From Candidatus Magasanikiibacteriota bacterium (GTDB lineage: Bacteria; Patescibacteriota; Patescibacteriia; Magasanikbacterales; 2-02-FULL-50-9b), in contig JAPLWO010000029.1 in assembly GCA_026396555.1 (NCBI GenBank), positions 1 through 19,887 on the forward strand: a stretch of 19,887 bases of DNA, read 5' to 3'. The notes below the pieces were generated by a model. That model was given only the letters and a program-made list of their open reading frames with translations. It made no database searches and was not told the DNA's origin. Positions 1-6,107 of this stretch are shown here, piece after piece. The position numbers and the translations under genes are program-made. Position 1 is the first letter of the stretch. Every line of letters starts with the position of its first letter.

Positions 1-204
1 GCAGAGCAAAAAGAAATGTTTGGTGCGGCTGTTTCTAAATTACCGTATATCGAATGTGCGGAAGGAAATGGTCAATCGGATGTGTGCACAAAAGCTGGTG
101 TTGTGAGTTATCCAACATGGATCGCACCATCGGGTGAGAAAAAATTAGGAACACAGACATTTCAAGAGCTTGCGGATTTTTCCGGTTGCGCGCTCGCAAA
201 ATAA
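1..204 (+). CDS. C-terminal thioredoxin-like domain of a VKOR-type protein (5' partial)
   Basis: The frame is open from base 1, so the N-terminus lies outside the window; the first internal ATG is at 16. The 67 visible residues carry the pattern YIEC, then VCTKAGVVSYPTW, then ELADFSGC. This matches the periplasmic thioredoxin-like domain that follows the membrane domain in bacterial vitamin K epoxide reductase homologues, where the Cys pair and the cis-Pro (YPTW) take part in disulfide exchange. In that family the protein re-oxidises or forms disulfides in exported proteins. The membrane part cannot be seen, so a stand-alone thioredoxin-like protein is possible. The gene converges on the secreted peptidase gene next door, and the two stop codons are one base apart. 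Confidence 0.75.
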   Translation, partial: AEQKEMFGAAVSKLPYIECAEGNGQSDVCTKAGVVSYPTWIAPSGEKKLGTQTFQELADFSGCALAK

Positions 205-205
205 T

Positions 206-838
206 TTATGGCTCGGTAAATAAAACTACAGGTGCTCCGGTGCCTGTATTTTTTTGCATCCAATCGTGATTTGCATTTTTTAGTGTCTCGAAACTGTAGC
301 GATAATTTTTTCCTGCATTTGTTCCTGGATCATTCGTGATAAATTCGTGTGTTGTATCATCGTATCCGGTGATCACAAAAACGTGATATGGATTTACTGA
401 GCGCGAGTAGTGTGGATTTCTTAGAGTTGGTGTATATGCGCTAAAAATAACGGGATATCCAGCATCGATTTGATTTTTAATATCATCGGTCGACGCGTTT
501 TCAACAAGATGTGTCCAAAAACCAGAATGCTCATTAATTAATTTTGATGTCATGATCGCGTTCGTATCTTTGTTGAATCCGTATTGATGATTTTCGTAAT
601 TGATATAATCAAGAATTTGTGCGCGAACATTTTTTGGCGTAAGAATTTTGTTGTGATAAAACGCATCAATCATAATAATGCTCGCTTCTTCGCATGCGTC
701 TTGAAAGGGTTGCGTTCGCCACTGATTTTGTGGCGCTTGTGGTGTGAAGGGAACTGATAAAATTGTTGCGGCGTGCGCAGATGATGCTGTGAATAAAAAC
801 GTAAAAATAAAAAAGGCAATTGCCGCAAATTTTTTCAT
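206..838 (-). CDS. Secreted C39-like (papain-fold) cysteine peptidase
   Basis: 210 aa if started at the ATG at 838. That start is chosen because it opens directly on a signal peptide (MKKFAAIAFFIFTFLFTASS, cleavage likely after AHA near residue 23); a longer frame to 889 adds a polar segment before it. The mature part has a Gln-rich approach (VPFTPQAPQNQW), the likely nucleophile Cys49 in DACEEAS, the likely catalytic His152 in NPYHVFVITGYD, and an Asn/Asp in FITNDPG, which is the Cys-His-Asn/Asp order of Peptidase_C39_2 proteins. Such proteins act outside the cell or in the envelope; the substrate is unknown. There is no Shine-Dalgarno, and the promoter predicts a transcript starting at about the ATG. 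Confidence 0.8.
   Translation of the reverse strand: MKKFAAIAFFIFTFLFTASSAHAATILSVPFTPQAPQNQWRTQPFQDACEEASIIMIDAFYHNKILTPKNVRAQILDYINYENHQYGFNKDTNAIMTSKLINEHSGFWTHLVENASTDDIKNQIDAGYPVIFSAYTPTLRNPHYSRSVNPYHVFVITGYDDTTHEFITNDPGTNAGKNYRYSFETLKNANHDWMQKNTGTGAPVVLFTEP
227..255 (+). terminator. Intrinsic terminator of the VKOR-type gene, inside the neighbour's coding end
   Basis: A 9-bp stem (227-235 with 240-248, two wobbles, loop TCCG) is followed by seven T at 249-255. It lies 23 bases after the plus-strand stop and inside the C-terminal codons of the minus-strand peptidase gene, so one stretch serves as coding sequence and as terminator. Confidence 0.75.
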
Positions 839-844
839 AGAACG

Positions 845-873
845 ATTATAACATTTATTTATTTTTTTGTCGG
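845..873 (-). promoter_or_regulatory. Promoter of the C39-like gene, predicted leaderless
   Basis: On the minus strand a perfect TATAAT (850-845) lies 17 bp from CCGACA (873-868, four of six matches to TTGACA). A start site 7 nt downstream of the -10 falls at 838, the A of the ATG. Confidence 0.6.
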
Positions 874-882
874 CACTGATTC

Positions 883-911
883 TTGACATTTTTTTATTGC
901 ACGCTTACAAT
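883..911 (+). promoter_or_regulatory. Promoter of the HAD-like gene
   Basis: Perfect TTGACA (883-888), 17-bp spacer, TACAAT (906-911). It lies just beyond the divergent promoter of the peptidase gene. Confidence 0.75.
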
Positions 912-959
912 CGACCCAACTTACTGCGTTGTGCAGTGAGCTACAACCTGGAGGAACGG

Positions 960-1829
960 ATGCAAAGAATTACTCATGTCGGATATGACGTCGATTTTAC
1001 CTGGATTGACTGGTTACGCGCGCACGGTTTGACCGCGGCGGCGCCGGTGCTGCAGCTTGCGCTTCCGCATTTGGCCGTCGAAGAAATTGCGGCGCAGATG
1101 GACCGATTGTCGATGGCGCTGTTGACCGGTGGACCGGAAATTCGTCTTCAGACAACGCGTCGGGTGAATGCTGCGTTCGCGCGGCACGTGCGCTCGAATG
1201 CGAGACCTGGATATGGACCGCCAAACGAGTGTTTGTGGAGCCAGCTTTCGAAATCGTCGCTCGTGTGTGACGAGAACGGTGTTGATCCATCGAAACATTA
1301 TTTGACGTTGGTCGCAGCTGAGCATGCGTTTTGGAAAGGTGTTGGGGAAAATACGCAGTTGTATGGAGATACGGCGGAGACAATTCAGATGCTGCGTGAC
1401 GCGGGGATGAAAATGTTTGCGCTGACGAGTAGCGACGCACTTGTGTCATTGCACCCGGGCACTGTGCAACGGCCTGGATCGCATCCGTACTATTCGGCGC
1501 CGAACGCGCGGAAGATGAAGTTGGCGCGGATCGGGATGTCAGGTTTGCTCGAGGTATTTCCGGAAGGGGATGTGATTGTGTGCGATCCATGGCATAAAGA
1601 AGATCTTGAAGTGTGGAACAATCGGGTGTTTCCGCGGTTTCCTGAAGCGACGGATCGACGATGCTGGGCGTTTGTTGGCGACAGTCGGTACGACATGGTC
1701 GCGGCGTATAAAGCTGGTATCGGTACACGGATTTTCTTGAATCGGCATGACTTGCCGATGCCCGAAGAGGCGAATTATTTGGTCTACAGCCTGAAACAGG
1801 CGGCAGATTTGATTCTGAGTCTTGTGTAA
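960..1829 (+). CDS. HAD-superfamily hydrolase
   Basis: 289 aa. The ATG at 960 is chosen because GGAGG sits at 950-954; an upstream in-frame ATG at 867 precedes the promoter. HAD motifs occur in order: motif I DVDFT (nucleophile Asp10, acid/base Asp12), motif II threonine/serine in MFALTSSD (about residue 154), the motif III lysine probably in WHKEDLEVW (about 220), and motif IV FVGDSRYDM (about 238) with the Asp pair that holds Mg2+. The 130 residues between motifs I and II are long enough for a helical C1 cap. These features support a Mg-dependent phosphatase-like hydrolase; the substrate cannot be inferred. The gene has its own promoter and terminator. Its codons are clearly GC-richer than those of the peptidase gene beside it. 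Confidence 0.75.
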   Translation: MQRITHVGYDVDFTWIDWLRAHGLTAAAPVLQLALPHLAVEEIAAQMDRLSMALLTGGPEIRLQTTRRVNAAFARHVRSNARPGYGPPNECLWSQLSKSSLVCDENGVDPSKHYLTLVAAEHAFWKGVGENTQLYGDTAETIQMLRDAGMKMFALTSSDALVSLHPGTVQRPGSHPYYSAPNARKMKLARIGMSGLLEVFPEGDVIVCDPWHKEDLEVWNNRVFPRFPEATDRRCWAFVGDSRYDMVAAYKAGIGTRIFLNRHDLPMPEEANYLVYSLKQAADLILSLV

Positions 1830-1854
1830 TGAAGATTGAATGAAATCGGTTTGG

Positions 1855-1899
1855 CGGCTTCGTGCGGGGGACACACCTTGCGCGAAGTCGATTTTTTTT
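1855..1899 (+). terminator. Intrinsic terminator of the HAD-like gene
   Basis: An 11-bp stem (1855-1865 with 1880-1890, a few wobbles) and a 14-nt loop are followed by eight T at 1892-1899. Confidence 0.8.
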
Positions 1900-1933
1900 A
1901 TAGAATTGCGGAAGGCTAATTGGATTGTTTCAG

Positions 1934-2014
1934 GCCGCGATGGTGGAATGGTATACACAGGGGACTTAAAATCCCCCGCTGAAAGGCATATGGGTTCAAG
2001 TCCCATTCGCGGCA
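1934..2014 (+). tRNA. tRNA-Leu (anticodon TAA)
   Basis: The acceptor stem 1934-1940 pairs fully with 2007-2013, with A73 at 2014. The anticodon arm GGGGA/TCCCC encloses loop CTTAAAA, anticodon TAA at 1967-1969. There is a long variable arm as in class II tRNAs and a T-arm GGGTTCAAGTCCC. CCA is not encoded. I could not settle on a promoter for it. Confidence 0.95.
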
Positions 2015-2017
2015 ATT

Positions 2018-2047
2018 AAAAAAACCAGTCGAAAGACTGGCTTTTTT
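2018..2047. terminator. Bidirectional terminator between convergent tRNA-Leu and tRNA-Ala
   Basis: A 6-bp stem CCAGTC/GACTGG (2025-2030, 2035-2040) with a GAAA loop is flanked by A7 (2018-2024) and T6 (2042-2047), so it can stop transcription from both sides. Confidence 0.8.
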
Positions 2048-2050
2048 AAT

Positions 2051-2121
2051 TGGACCCAGGGAGAATCGGACTCCCACCTCAGCAATGCGAATGCCGCGTA
2101 ATACCACTTTACTATGGGCCC
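2051..2121 (-). tRNA. tRNA-Ala (anticodon CGC)
   Basis: On the minus strand, acceptor GGGCCCA (2121-2115) pairs with TGGGTCC and contains the G3:U70 wobble, the alanine identity element. The anticodon arm CGGCA/TGCTG encloses loop TTCGCAT, anticodon CGC (reads GCG). The T-arm is GGGAGTCCGATTCTCCC; note TCCGATT in place of the usual TTCGANT loop. No CCA is encoded. Confidence 0.9.
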
Positions 2122-2131
2122 AGGCAGGCAC

Positions 2132-2160
2132 ATTGTAAGCCTAGGTAAAAAAATGGTCAA
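2132..2160 (-). promoter_or_regulatory. Promoter of tRNA-Ala(CGC)
   Basis: Minus strand TTGACC (2160-2155), 17-bp spacer, TACAAT (2137-2132), about 11 nt ahead of the mature 5' end. Confidence 0.75.
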
Positions 2161-2161
2161 T

Positions 2162-2183
2162 AAAAAAACCTCGCTTTCGCGAG
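2162..2183 (-). terminator. Terminator of tRNA-Ala(TGC)
   Basis: Minus-strand hairpin CTCGC-GAAA-GCGAG (2183-2170), then a run of T read from A7 at 2162-2168. Confidence 0.8.
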
Positions 2184-2190
2184 ATTCTTT

Positions 2191-2266
2191 TGGTGGACCC
2201 TGAGAGATTCGAACTCTCGACCTCCGCATTGCAAATGCGGCGCTCTACCAACTAAGCTAAGGGCCC
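2191..2266 (-). tRNA. tRNA-Ala (anticodon TGC), CCA encoded
   Basis: Minus-strand acceptor GGGCCCT pairs with AGGGTCC and again has G3:U70. The anticodon arm CCGCA/TGCGG encloses TTTGCAA, anticodon TGC. The T-arm is standard (GAGAGTTCGAATCTCTC). A73 at 2194 is followed by a genomically encoded CCA (2193-2191). Confidence 0.95.
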
Positions 2267-2284
2267 ATATTTAAATGTGTGAAT

Positions 2285-2313
2285 ATTGTACAGATACGAG
2301 AAAAATTTGTCAA
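2285..2313 (-). promoter_or_regulatory. Promoter of tRNA-Ala(TGC)
   Basis: Minus strand TTGACA (2313-2308), 17-bp spacer, TACAAT (2290-2285). Confidence 0.8.
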
Positions 2314-2343
2314 ACTCCCATCCGGTTAATTTAAGTGCGATAT

Positions 2344-2365
2344 AAAAAATCCACCGAAAGGTGGA
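2344..2365 (-). terminator. Terminator of tRNA-Pro
   Basis: Minus-strand hairpin TCCACC-TTTC-GGTGGA (2365-2350), then six T read from A6 at 2344-2349. Confidence 0.8.
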
Positions 2366-2375
2366 TGGTTTATAT

Positions 2376-2447
2376 CGGGGCGACACGACTTGAACGTGCG
2401 ACCCTCTGCTCCCAAAGCAGATGCTCTAGCCAACTGAGCTACGCCCC
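2376..2447 (-). tRNA. tRNA-Pro (anticodon TGG)
   Basis: The minus-strand anticodon arm TCTGC/GCAGA encloses TTTGGGA, anticodon TGG, with the expected G37. The D-arm reads TAGCTCAGTTGGCTAGAGC. The acceptor has six good pairs (GGGGCG/CGCCCC), but position 7:66 is T:T. The discriminator is G, whereas bacterial tRNA-Pro usually has A. No CCA is encoded. Confidence 0.9.
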
Positions 2448-2458
2448 GAAGTGCTACT

Positions 2459-2487
2459 AGTCTATCACCGACAGTTATTCTTTGCAA
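2459..2487 (-). promoter_or_regulatory. Promoter of tRNA-Pro
   Basis: Minus strand TTGCAA (2487-2482), 17-bp spacer, TAGACT (2464-2459), about 11 nt before the tRNA 5' end. Confidence 0.6.
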
Positions 2488-2515
2488 GAGCTACGGTTGG
2501 GCGCAGAAACTCTAT

Positions 2516-2544
2516 TTGTGTTCTTGGGGAAATCTGTGTAAGAT
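2516..2544 (+). promoter_or_regulatory. Weak candidate promoter of the unknown gene at 2584
   Basis: TTGTGT (2516-2521), 17-bp spacer, TAAGAT (2539-2544). The match is weak but the spacing and position fit. Nothing else is seen between the tRNA-Pro promoter and this gene. Confidence 0.35.
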
Positions 2545-2583
2545 TTCATTCGGTCAGTAAACGACCACTCCAGAGAGGGTTTG

Positions 2584-3459
2584 ATGATACTACAAACATG
2601 CTCTGTCGGGCATCACGGTCAATCGGTCACGTTGTCGCGGGGAATCCGCGTGAGCTGGAATCGGGAGACCAGGTCCTATGCGATTTTTTTGGGTGGGCCG
2701 CCACCGCGCCGCAAGCACACAGGTGCGGGGCGTCGGCAGCACATTCAAGTCCCGGTTCACAACATGGATGCCGGTGGAAAATCGATGCGGCGACGATTTG
2801 TTCAGGAGGCGTTCGTTGATATCGAGGTGTTGCCTGCAACGGGCAACCGGCCTCGTCGGCGTTACGTGAAACTCGATGCGTCGACGCGCGCGCTGAATGC
2901 TGATGCGCAAGATCAGCAGCTTCTGGTGTGCGTAGATACGCGGACCAATGAACCTTTTCCAAAAGGGAACGGCTGTTGGTATACGCTGAGTGGAACGCCT
3001 GAGCGTTTGGTCGGTGTCAGAAAGGCGTGCGGCCGTAAAGGGCCGAAGGTAATTCAAGTTCAGGATTTGGTTTTGATGACGCCGGGCGATGTGATCGTCA
3101 TGTGTCCTCAGGGCAAGGAACTCGACGAGGGTGATCCCGCGTATGAAGCGTTGATGCAAAAACGGTTGGCGAAAATTGCGCAGCGTGAAGCGCAGCAACA
3201 GAAGATCCAGCGGATGCAGAAGCGGCGTCGTTCGGAGAAAATGGGATTCAAACCGCTCGCGCTTGCAGAAATTGATCGCGTTCGCGACGGGGCTGCTCCT
3301 GAACCGAAGGAGCCTGTTGTCCGTGTGCGGCACGTTCTGTTTTGCGGAAGCGGTTTTGGATTAACGTTGATCCCGTGGAATGAGTTTGAAGCGAATCAGC
3401 AGCAGTTTCTCCAGGATTTTATTCGCGCTAAACGGCGTATGTTGCGTGAAGTCGCGTAA
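2584..3459 (+). CDS. Unknown basic protein with a Glu/Lys/Arg-rich helical segment
   Basis: 291 aa from the ATG at 2584; a TTG directly before it at 2581 is possible too. An AGAGAGGG Shine-Dalgarno lies at 2572-2579. I do not recognise the family. The N-terminal third is basic and Arg/Gly-rich (about residues 15-60). A compact stretch at about 85-190 has many Val/Gly turns and four scattered Cys. A charged, Gln/Arg-rich helix follows (about 195-235, LAKIAQREAQQQKIQRMQKR), likely a coiled coil. The last 50 residues form a mixed hydrophobic end. There is no signal peptide or membrane segment. The basic character could mean nucleic-acid or ribosome contact, but that is only a guess. The gene is single, GC-rich and ends in a strong terminator. 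Confidence 0.7.
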   Translation: MILQTCSVGHHGQSVTLSRGIRVSWNRETRSYAIFLGGPPPRRKHTGAGRRQHIQVPVHNMDAGGKSMRRRFVQEAFVDIEVLPATGNRPRRRYVKLDASTRALNADAQDQQLLVCVDTRTNEPFPKGNGCWYTLSGTPERLVGVRKACGRKGPKVIQVQDLVLMTPGDVIVMCPQGKELDEGDPAYEALMQKRLAKIAQREAQQQKIQRMQKRRRSEKMGFKPLALAEIDRVRDGAAPEPKEPVVRVRHVLFCGSGFGLTLIPWNEFEANQQQFLQDFIRAKRRMLREVA

Positions 3460-3475
3460 GAATTTGTAAGTTAAC

Positions 3476-3523
3476 GCGTCGGGCATTTCATCTTGGTTGG
3501 TGAAGTGTCTGGCGCAATTTTTT
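3476..3523 (+). terminator. Intrinsic terminator of the gene at 2584
   Basis: A 16-bp stem (3476-3491 with 3500-3515, several G:T pairs) with an 8-nt loop is followed by T6 at 3518-3523. Confidence 0.8.
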
Positions 3524-3530
3524 ATTCATC

Positions 3531-3559
3531 TTGCTTTTTTTCACATGATTTTGTACACT
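3531..3559 (+). promoter_or_regulatory. Promoter of tRNA-Gly
   Basis: TTGCTT (3531-3536), 17-bp spacer, TACACT (3554-3559), 11 nt before the tRNA. Confidence 0.65.
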
Positions 3560-3570
3560 GTGTTCCACAA

Positions 3571-3645
3571 GCGGGTATCGTATAGCGGCTATTATGGCTG
3601 CCTTCCAAGCAGCAGAGGGGGGTTCGACTCCCCCTACCCGCTCCA
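3571..3645 (+). tRNA. tRNA-Gly (anticodon TCC), CCA encoded
   Basis: Acceptor GCGGGTA (3571-3577) pairs with TACCCGC (3635-3641), with T73 at 3642 as expected for bacterial tRNA-Gly and CCA at 3643-3645. The anticodon arm GCTGC/GCAGC encloses CTTCCAA, anticodon TCC. The T-arm is GGGGGTTCGACTCCCCC (3618-3634). Confidence 0.95.
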
Positions 3646-3684
3646 AGAAAAGACCGTCACCGAAAGGTGGCGGTTTTTTCTTGG
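3643..3684 (+). terminator. Long hairpin terminator starting at the CCA of tRNA-Gly
   Basis: The core stem CCGTCACC/GGTGGCGG with a GAAA loop (3654-3673) is followed by T6 (3674-3679). The pairing extends outward as CCAAGAAAA (3643-3651) with TTTTCTTGG (3676-3684), so the tRNA CCA end is part of the palindrome. Confidence 0.8.
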
Positions 3685-3698
3685 AATTTGTAGAGGAA

Positions 3699-3777
3699 GG
3701 AGTCGAACGAGCATAAAGAAACGCGTGGGGCGCGTTTCGGCTGCTCGGGACCGCGAGGTATTCCGAGCGGCGACTCC
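3699..3777. other. Three-way-junction element after tRNA-Gly, with antisense and sense T-arm copies
   Basis: An outer stem GGAGTCG/CGACTCC (3699-3705, 3771-3777) encloses two arms: GAAACGCG/CGCGTTTC (3718-3725, 3731-3738, loop TGGGG) and an 8-bp arm starting GCTCGG (3743-3750, 3761-3768). The left edge 3699-3708 is the exact reverse complement of the tRNA-Gly T-arm bases 3622-3631; the right edge 3771-3779 repeats T-arm bases 3625-3633 directly. No open frame or known RNA family is recognised. A comparable element follows tRNA-Leu(TAG). Confidence 0.5.
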
Positions 3778-3790
3778 CCTTAAGGCGGTG

Positions 3791-3799
3791 TGTTATACT
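3791..3799 (+). promoter_or_regulatory. Extended -10 promoter of the ribH-like gene
   Basis: TGTTATACT has the TGn extension on a TATACT -10 and no good -35. The predicted start is near 3806, giving a leader of about 15 nt without a Shine-Dalgarno. Confidence 0.6.
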
Positions 3800-3820
3800 C
3801 GCACCAATAAAATAAATCCT

Positions 3821-4222
3821 ATGACAAAACGCATAGTTGTCGTGATCGGCGCATTTCACAAAAAGGAATCAGAAATCATGCTTGAAGAAGTTCGATTGGG
3901 TGCAGCTGCTCATGATGTGGAGATTGTTGAAATTGTGTGGGTTCCTGGATCGCTCGAACAACCGCTTGCGTTAAAACGCGCCTTGTCTCGCGAAGATATA
4001 GATGGCGCAATTGCACTCGGAATAATTGAGCGTGGTGAAACGAAACATGGACTGGTTATGGGCCAAGCAGTTATTCAGAGCATTATTAATTTGCAGCTCG
4101 AATTCATGAAGCCAATCGGTGTTGGAATTTTGGGGCCAGAAATTTTGCCAGAGCAAATCCAACCTCGACTTTTACCGCATGCCCGCGGCGCAATTAATGC
4201 CGTAGCTGCAATGATGAAATAA
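3821..4222 (+). CDS. ribH: 6,7-dimethyl-8-ribityllumazine synthase-like protein
   Basis: 133 aa, slightly short for the family (about 140-160). RibH joins 5-amino-6-ribitylaminouracil with 3,4-dihydroxy-2-butanone 4-phosphate in the penultimate step of riboflavin synthesis, usually as pentamers or 60-mers in the cytoplasm. Visible family marks are the N-terminal strand RIVVVIGAFHKK, the substrate turn VPGSLEQPLALKRAL, and the diagnostic segment ALGIIERGETKHGLVMGQAV with the Gly-Glu-Thr and the His expected to be catalytic. Canonical enzymes have an aromatic residue near the start (F/W-N) and VPGAFE; here they read GAF and VPGSLE, so activity is likely but not certain. No other riboflavin gene is in the window. 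The ATG at 3821 follows the promoter; the 3' end overlaps the convergent surface-protein gene by 29 bp. Confidence 0.85.
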   Translation: MTKRIVVVIGAFHKKESEIMLEEVRLGAAAHDVEIVEIVWVPGSLEQPLALKRALSREDIDGAIALGIIERGETKHGLVMGQAVIQSIINLQLEFMKPIGVGILGPEILPEQIQPRLLPHARGAINAVAAMMK

Positions 4223-5855
4223 ATAAACGCGCGACCTCTAATTTTTTTCGCATCGCATTTTTAATTTTTTGTGGATGATGCGAGAGTGTTAGATGAACAA
4301 TGATTATAAGAATTACGCTCGCAAGCAGTAATAGAATATTTTGTTTTTGTCCGGTAACGGCTCCTATATTTTTTTGACCGTGTTTTATGATCGTCAGATT
4401 TTGAGCGCCAGCTCCAACAAATGTTTGTACCTCACTCTCATCGGTTAATAATACTCCGCCAATTGATACAGAATCACCAACTGCAATTTGTTCATTGTGT
4501 GCTGTGCGTTGACCAGCAAGCATGTCATACTCAACACTCGATGTGGTAAGTGTAAATCCTTTAGATGAAACAGCTGTGATTTCACCCCTTAAGTTTTCAT
4601 ATGCAGGTGCTGTAGTCAAAGCAGTAACTGAAAAAGAATTTTGTTTTTTTACTTGAAGAATAAGTCGGTCTGATTTAAATATTTCTTGAGCGGTAAATTG
4701 AACAATGCTGCCGCGCACGAGGTGGGGAAGTTCTGTTCGGTCTGACGTAAATTCAACCGTGCGATGATTAACGACGATTGTTTTTTTGCCGAGCACGCCC
4801 GGTGGAATCATCACAATGCCACCGTAATATTTTGGAGATTTTTTTACTGCAGTTTGTTTTTTTGTCGGCGCTGGCAATTCAATTCCTGCTGATTTAATTA
4901 TTGATGCAGTTGACGTTGCGATTGTTGGAGTAGATGTGGCGACGTGATTTGTATCTAAAACAGTAATTGATTTTGATACACTTATTTTTTCTCCGAACGA
5001 ATCCACGAGTGTTAATTTCACATCAAAATTTCCCGCATAGTCATATGCGTGCGTTGTTGTTACCGCGTGAATTTCTGTTCCATCTCCAAAATTCCAATTG
5101 TAATCAGAGATGGAATCATTCGGATCAGTTGAATCGACAGCAGAAACAGCAAGCGATTCTCCGACAAAAAGTTTTGATTTTGGAATAACAGCACGCGGCA
5201 CTGGCGGTAGCTCTTCTGCAACAAAATAATTTTTTCCACTTGGTGTCGGTGTTTGTGTCCATTGCCAACCATTACCAAATCGAGCGAACGCTGCATCAGG
5301 CGCAGCGTCGCCATCGTAATATGTGTAATCAATCGGCGCGCCTGACGCATCAATCAATGTCACGGTTTCACCATCAGAATTATTGAGTGCGATGTGTGTT
5401 GTTGCGCGTGGCCAGACGCGAGATTCATATGCGCCAAGAATTGTATTTTCGCCATGCGTTCCAAGTGCGTACGCAACACCTGAAGCATCTCGCAACCAGA
5501 CTCCCGACACATCAAAACCTTCACCACTCGTATTTACAATTTCAATATATTCATCGCCTGTTGTTGGATTTGGAAAAAGTTCTGATAATAAAACAGGTGG
5601 ACGCGAATGTGAAATTAAAGAAGGTCCAATATATTCTGGTGCAAGTGTAATAACGGTCGAAGAAGACGTCGTCACTGTAGGTGTATTTGTTGACGGAGTC
5701 GTTGTCGCAGTTGAATTTGTAGGTGTTGACGTCACAGCGCCAAAATGAATTGACGCTACGACATTTGGACTATCAAATGATGAAAGCAATGTTGCAGAAT
5801 TTACGAGCGCGAACATTCCGCCTTTTTCTGATAAATATAAAGACGTGTAGGTCAT
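4194..5855 (-). CDS. Surface protein body: lamin-tail domain, PKD domain, C-terminal anchor (5' end frameshifted)
   Basis: Open frame of 553 aa. Residues 1-40 look like the back half of a first lamin-tail domain. A Thr/Ser/Pro linker follows (40-75). Residues 86-210 are a full lamin-tail domain (LLSELFPNPTTGDEYIEIVN, then DVSGVWLRD and NSDGETVTLID). Residues 222-300 are a PKD domain (YNWNFGDG, then HAYDYAGNFDVKLTLVD). A beta-rich region lies at about 340-500, one membrane helix (ILLLLASVILIIIVHLTL) near the end, and a basic cytoplasmic tail last. This architecture fits a cell-surface adhesion or display protein. The frame has no signal peptide of its own: TAA lies three codons upstream of its first ATG, and the signal peptide sits in another frame (5773-5982). 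The gene therefore looks broken, or the sequence has an indel. Confidence 0.75.
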   Translation of the reverse strand: MTYTSLYLSEKGGMFALVNSATLLSSFDSPNVVASIHFGAVTSTPTNSTATTTPSTNTPTVTTSSSTVITLAPEYIGPSLISHSRPPVLLSELFPNPTTGDEYIEIVNTSGEGFDVSGVWLRDASGVAYALGTHGENTILGAYESRVWPRATTHIALNNSDGETVTLIDASGAPIDYTYYDGDAAPDAAFARFGNGWQWTQTPTPSGKNYFVAEELPPVPRAVIPKSKLFVGESLAVSAVDSTDPNDSISDYNWNFGDGTEIHAVTTTHAYDYAGNFDVKLTLVDSFGEKISVSKSITVLDTNHVATSTPTIATSTASIIKSAGIELPAPTKKQTAVKKSPKYYGGIVMIPPGVLGKKTIVVNHRTVEFTSDRTELPHLVRGSIVQFTAQEIFKSDRLILQVKKQNSFSVTALTTAPAYENLRGEITAVSSKGFTLTTSSVEYDMLAGQRTAHNEQIAVGDSVSIGGVLLTDESEVQTFVGAGAQNLTIIKHGQKNIGAVTGQKQNILLLLASVILIIIVHLTLSHHPQKIKNAMRKKLEVARLFISSLQLRH

Positions 5856-5982
5856 GTTTGCTTACATATTCATCATCCGCGGTTGGTGCACCATATTCAA
5901 TCGCATCAATTACAATTGCAGCTGATGCGGTTTGTGCAAATAAAACTCCCGCGAGAATAAAATTCAGTAAAATTTTTTTCAT
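5773..5982 (-). pseudogene. Signal-peptide fragment of the LTD/PKD surface protein, out of frame with the body
   Basis: From the ATG at 5982 the frame reads a signal peptide (MKKILLNFILAGVLFAQTAS, cleavage likely after ASA). The first strands of a lamin-tail domain follow (AIVIDAIEYGAPTADDEYV), and after about residue 40 the sequence turns into an unrelated basic tail. The expected continuation (E-L-Y/V-N) is missing, and the rest of a lamin-tail domain reappears in the +1 frame near 5855. The simplest reading is a deletion plus frameshift inside the first lamin-tail domain. Confidence 0.6.
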
Positions 5983-5985
5983 ATG

Positions 5986-6014
5986 TTTATATAAACACCG
6001 GGTTCCACGAACAA
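5986..6014 (-). promoter_or_regulatory. Promoter of the surface-protein gene, predicted leaderless
   Basis: Minus strand TTGTTC (6014-6009), 17-bp spacer, TATAAA (5991-5986). The predicted start falls within a few bases of the ATG at 5982. A TTGACA at 6027-6022 is too far from the -10 to pair with it. Confidence 0.5.
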
Positions 6015-6054
6015 AATAATTTGTCAATGGTATAACCGGTGTAAAACGTGTGGA

Positions 6055-6092
6055 AAAAAATCACCCCCAGCCGATAGTTGTTCGGCTGGGGG
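6055..6092 (-). terminator. Terminator of the acidic-tail protein gene
   Basis: A perfect 11-bp stem (6064-6074 with 6082-6092, loop of 7) is followed on the minus strand by T7, read from A7 at 6055-6061. Confidence 0.85.
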
Positions 6093-6107
6093 CTTTGTCG
6101 ATGCGTG

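Noticed and set aside
997..1728. 243-codon minus-strand open frame
   Set aside because: It lies opposite the HAD-like gene, which has motifs, a promoter and a Shine-Dalgarno. Its product is Ser/Thr/Arg/Pro-rich without any domain, as expected of an antisense shadow in GC-rich DNA.
2590..3333. 247-codon minus-strand open frame
   Set aside because: Shadow of the gene at 2584; Arg/His/Leu-rich and no start signal.
3699..3777. Possible degenerate tRNA on the minus strand (contains GTTCGACTCC)
   Set aside because: The bases around the T-loop-like segment do not form a T-stem and no anticodon arm fits. The three-way junction on its own explains the sequence better.
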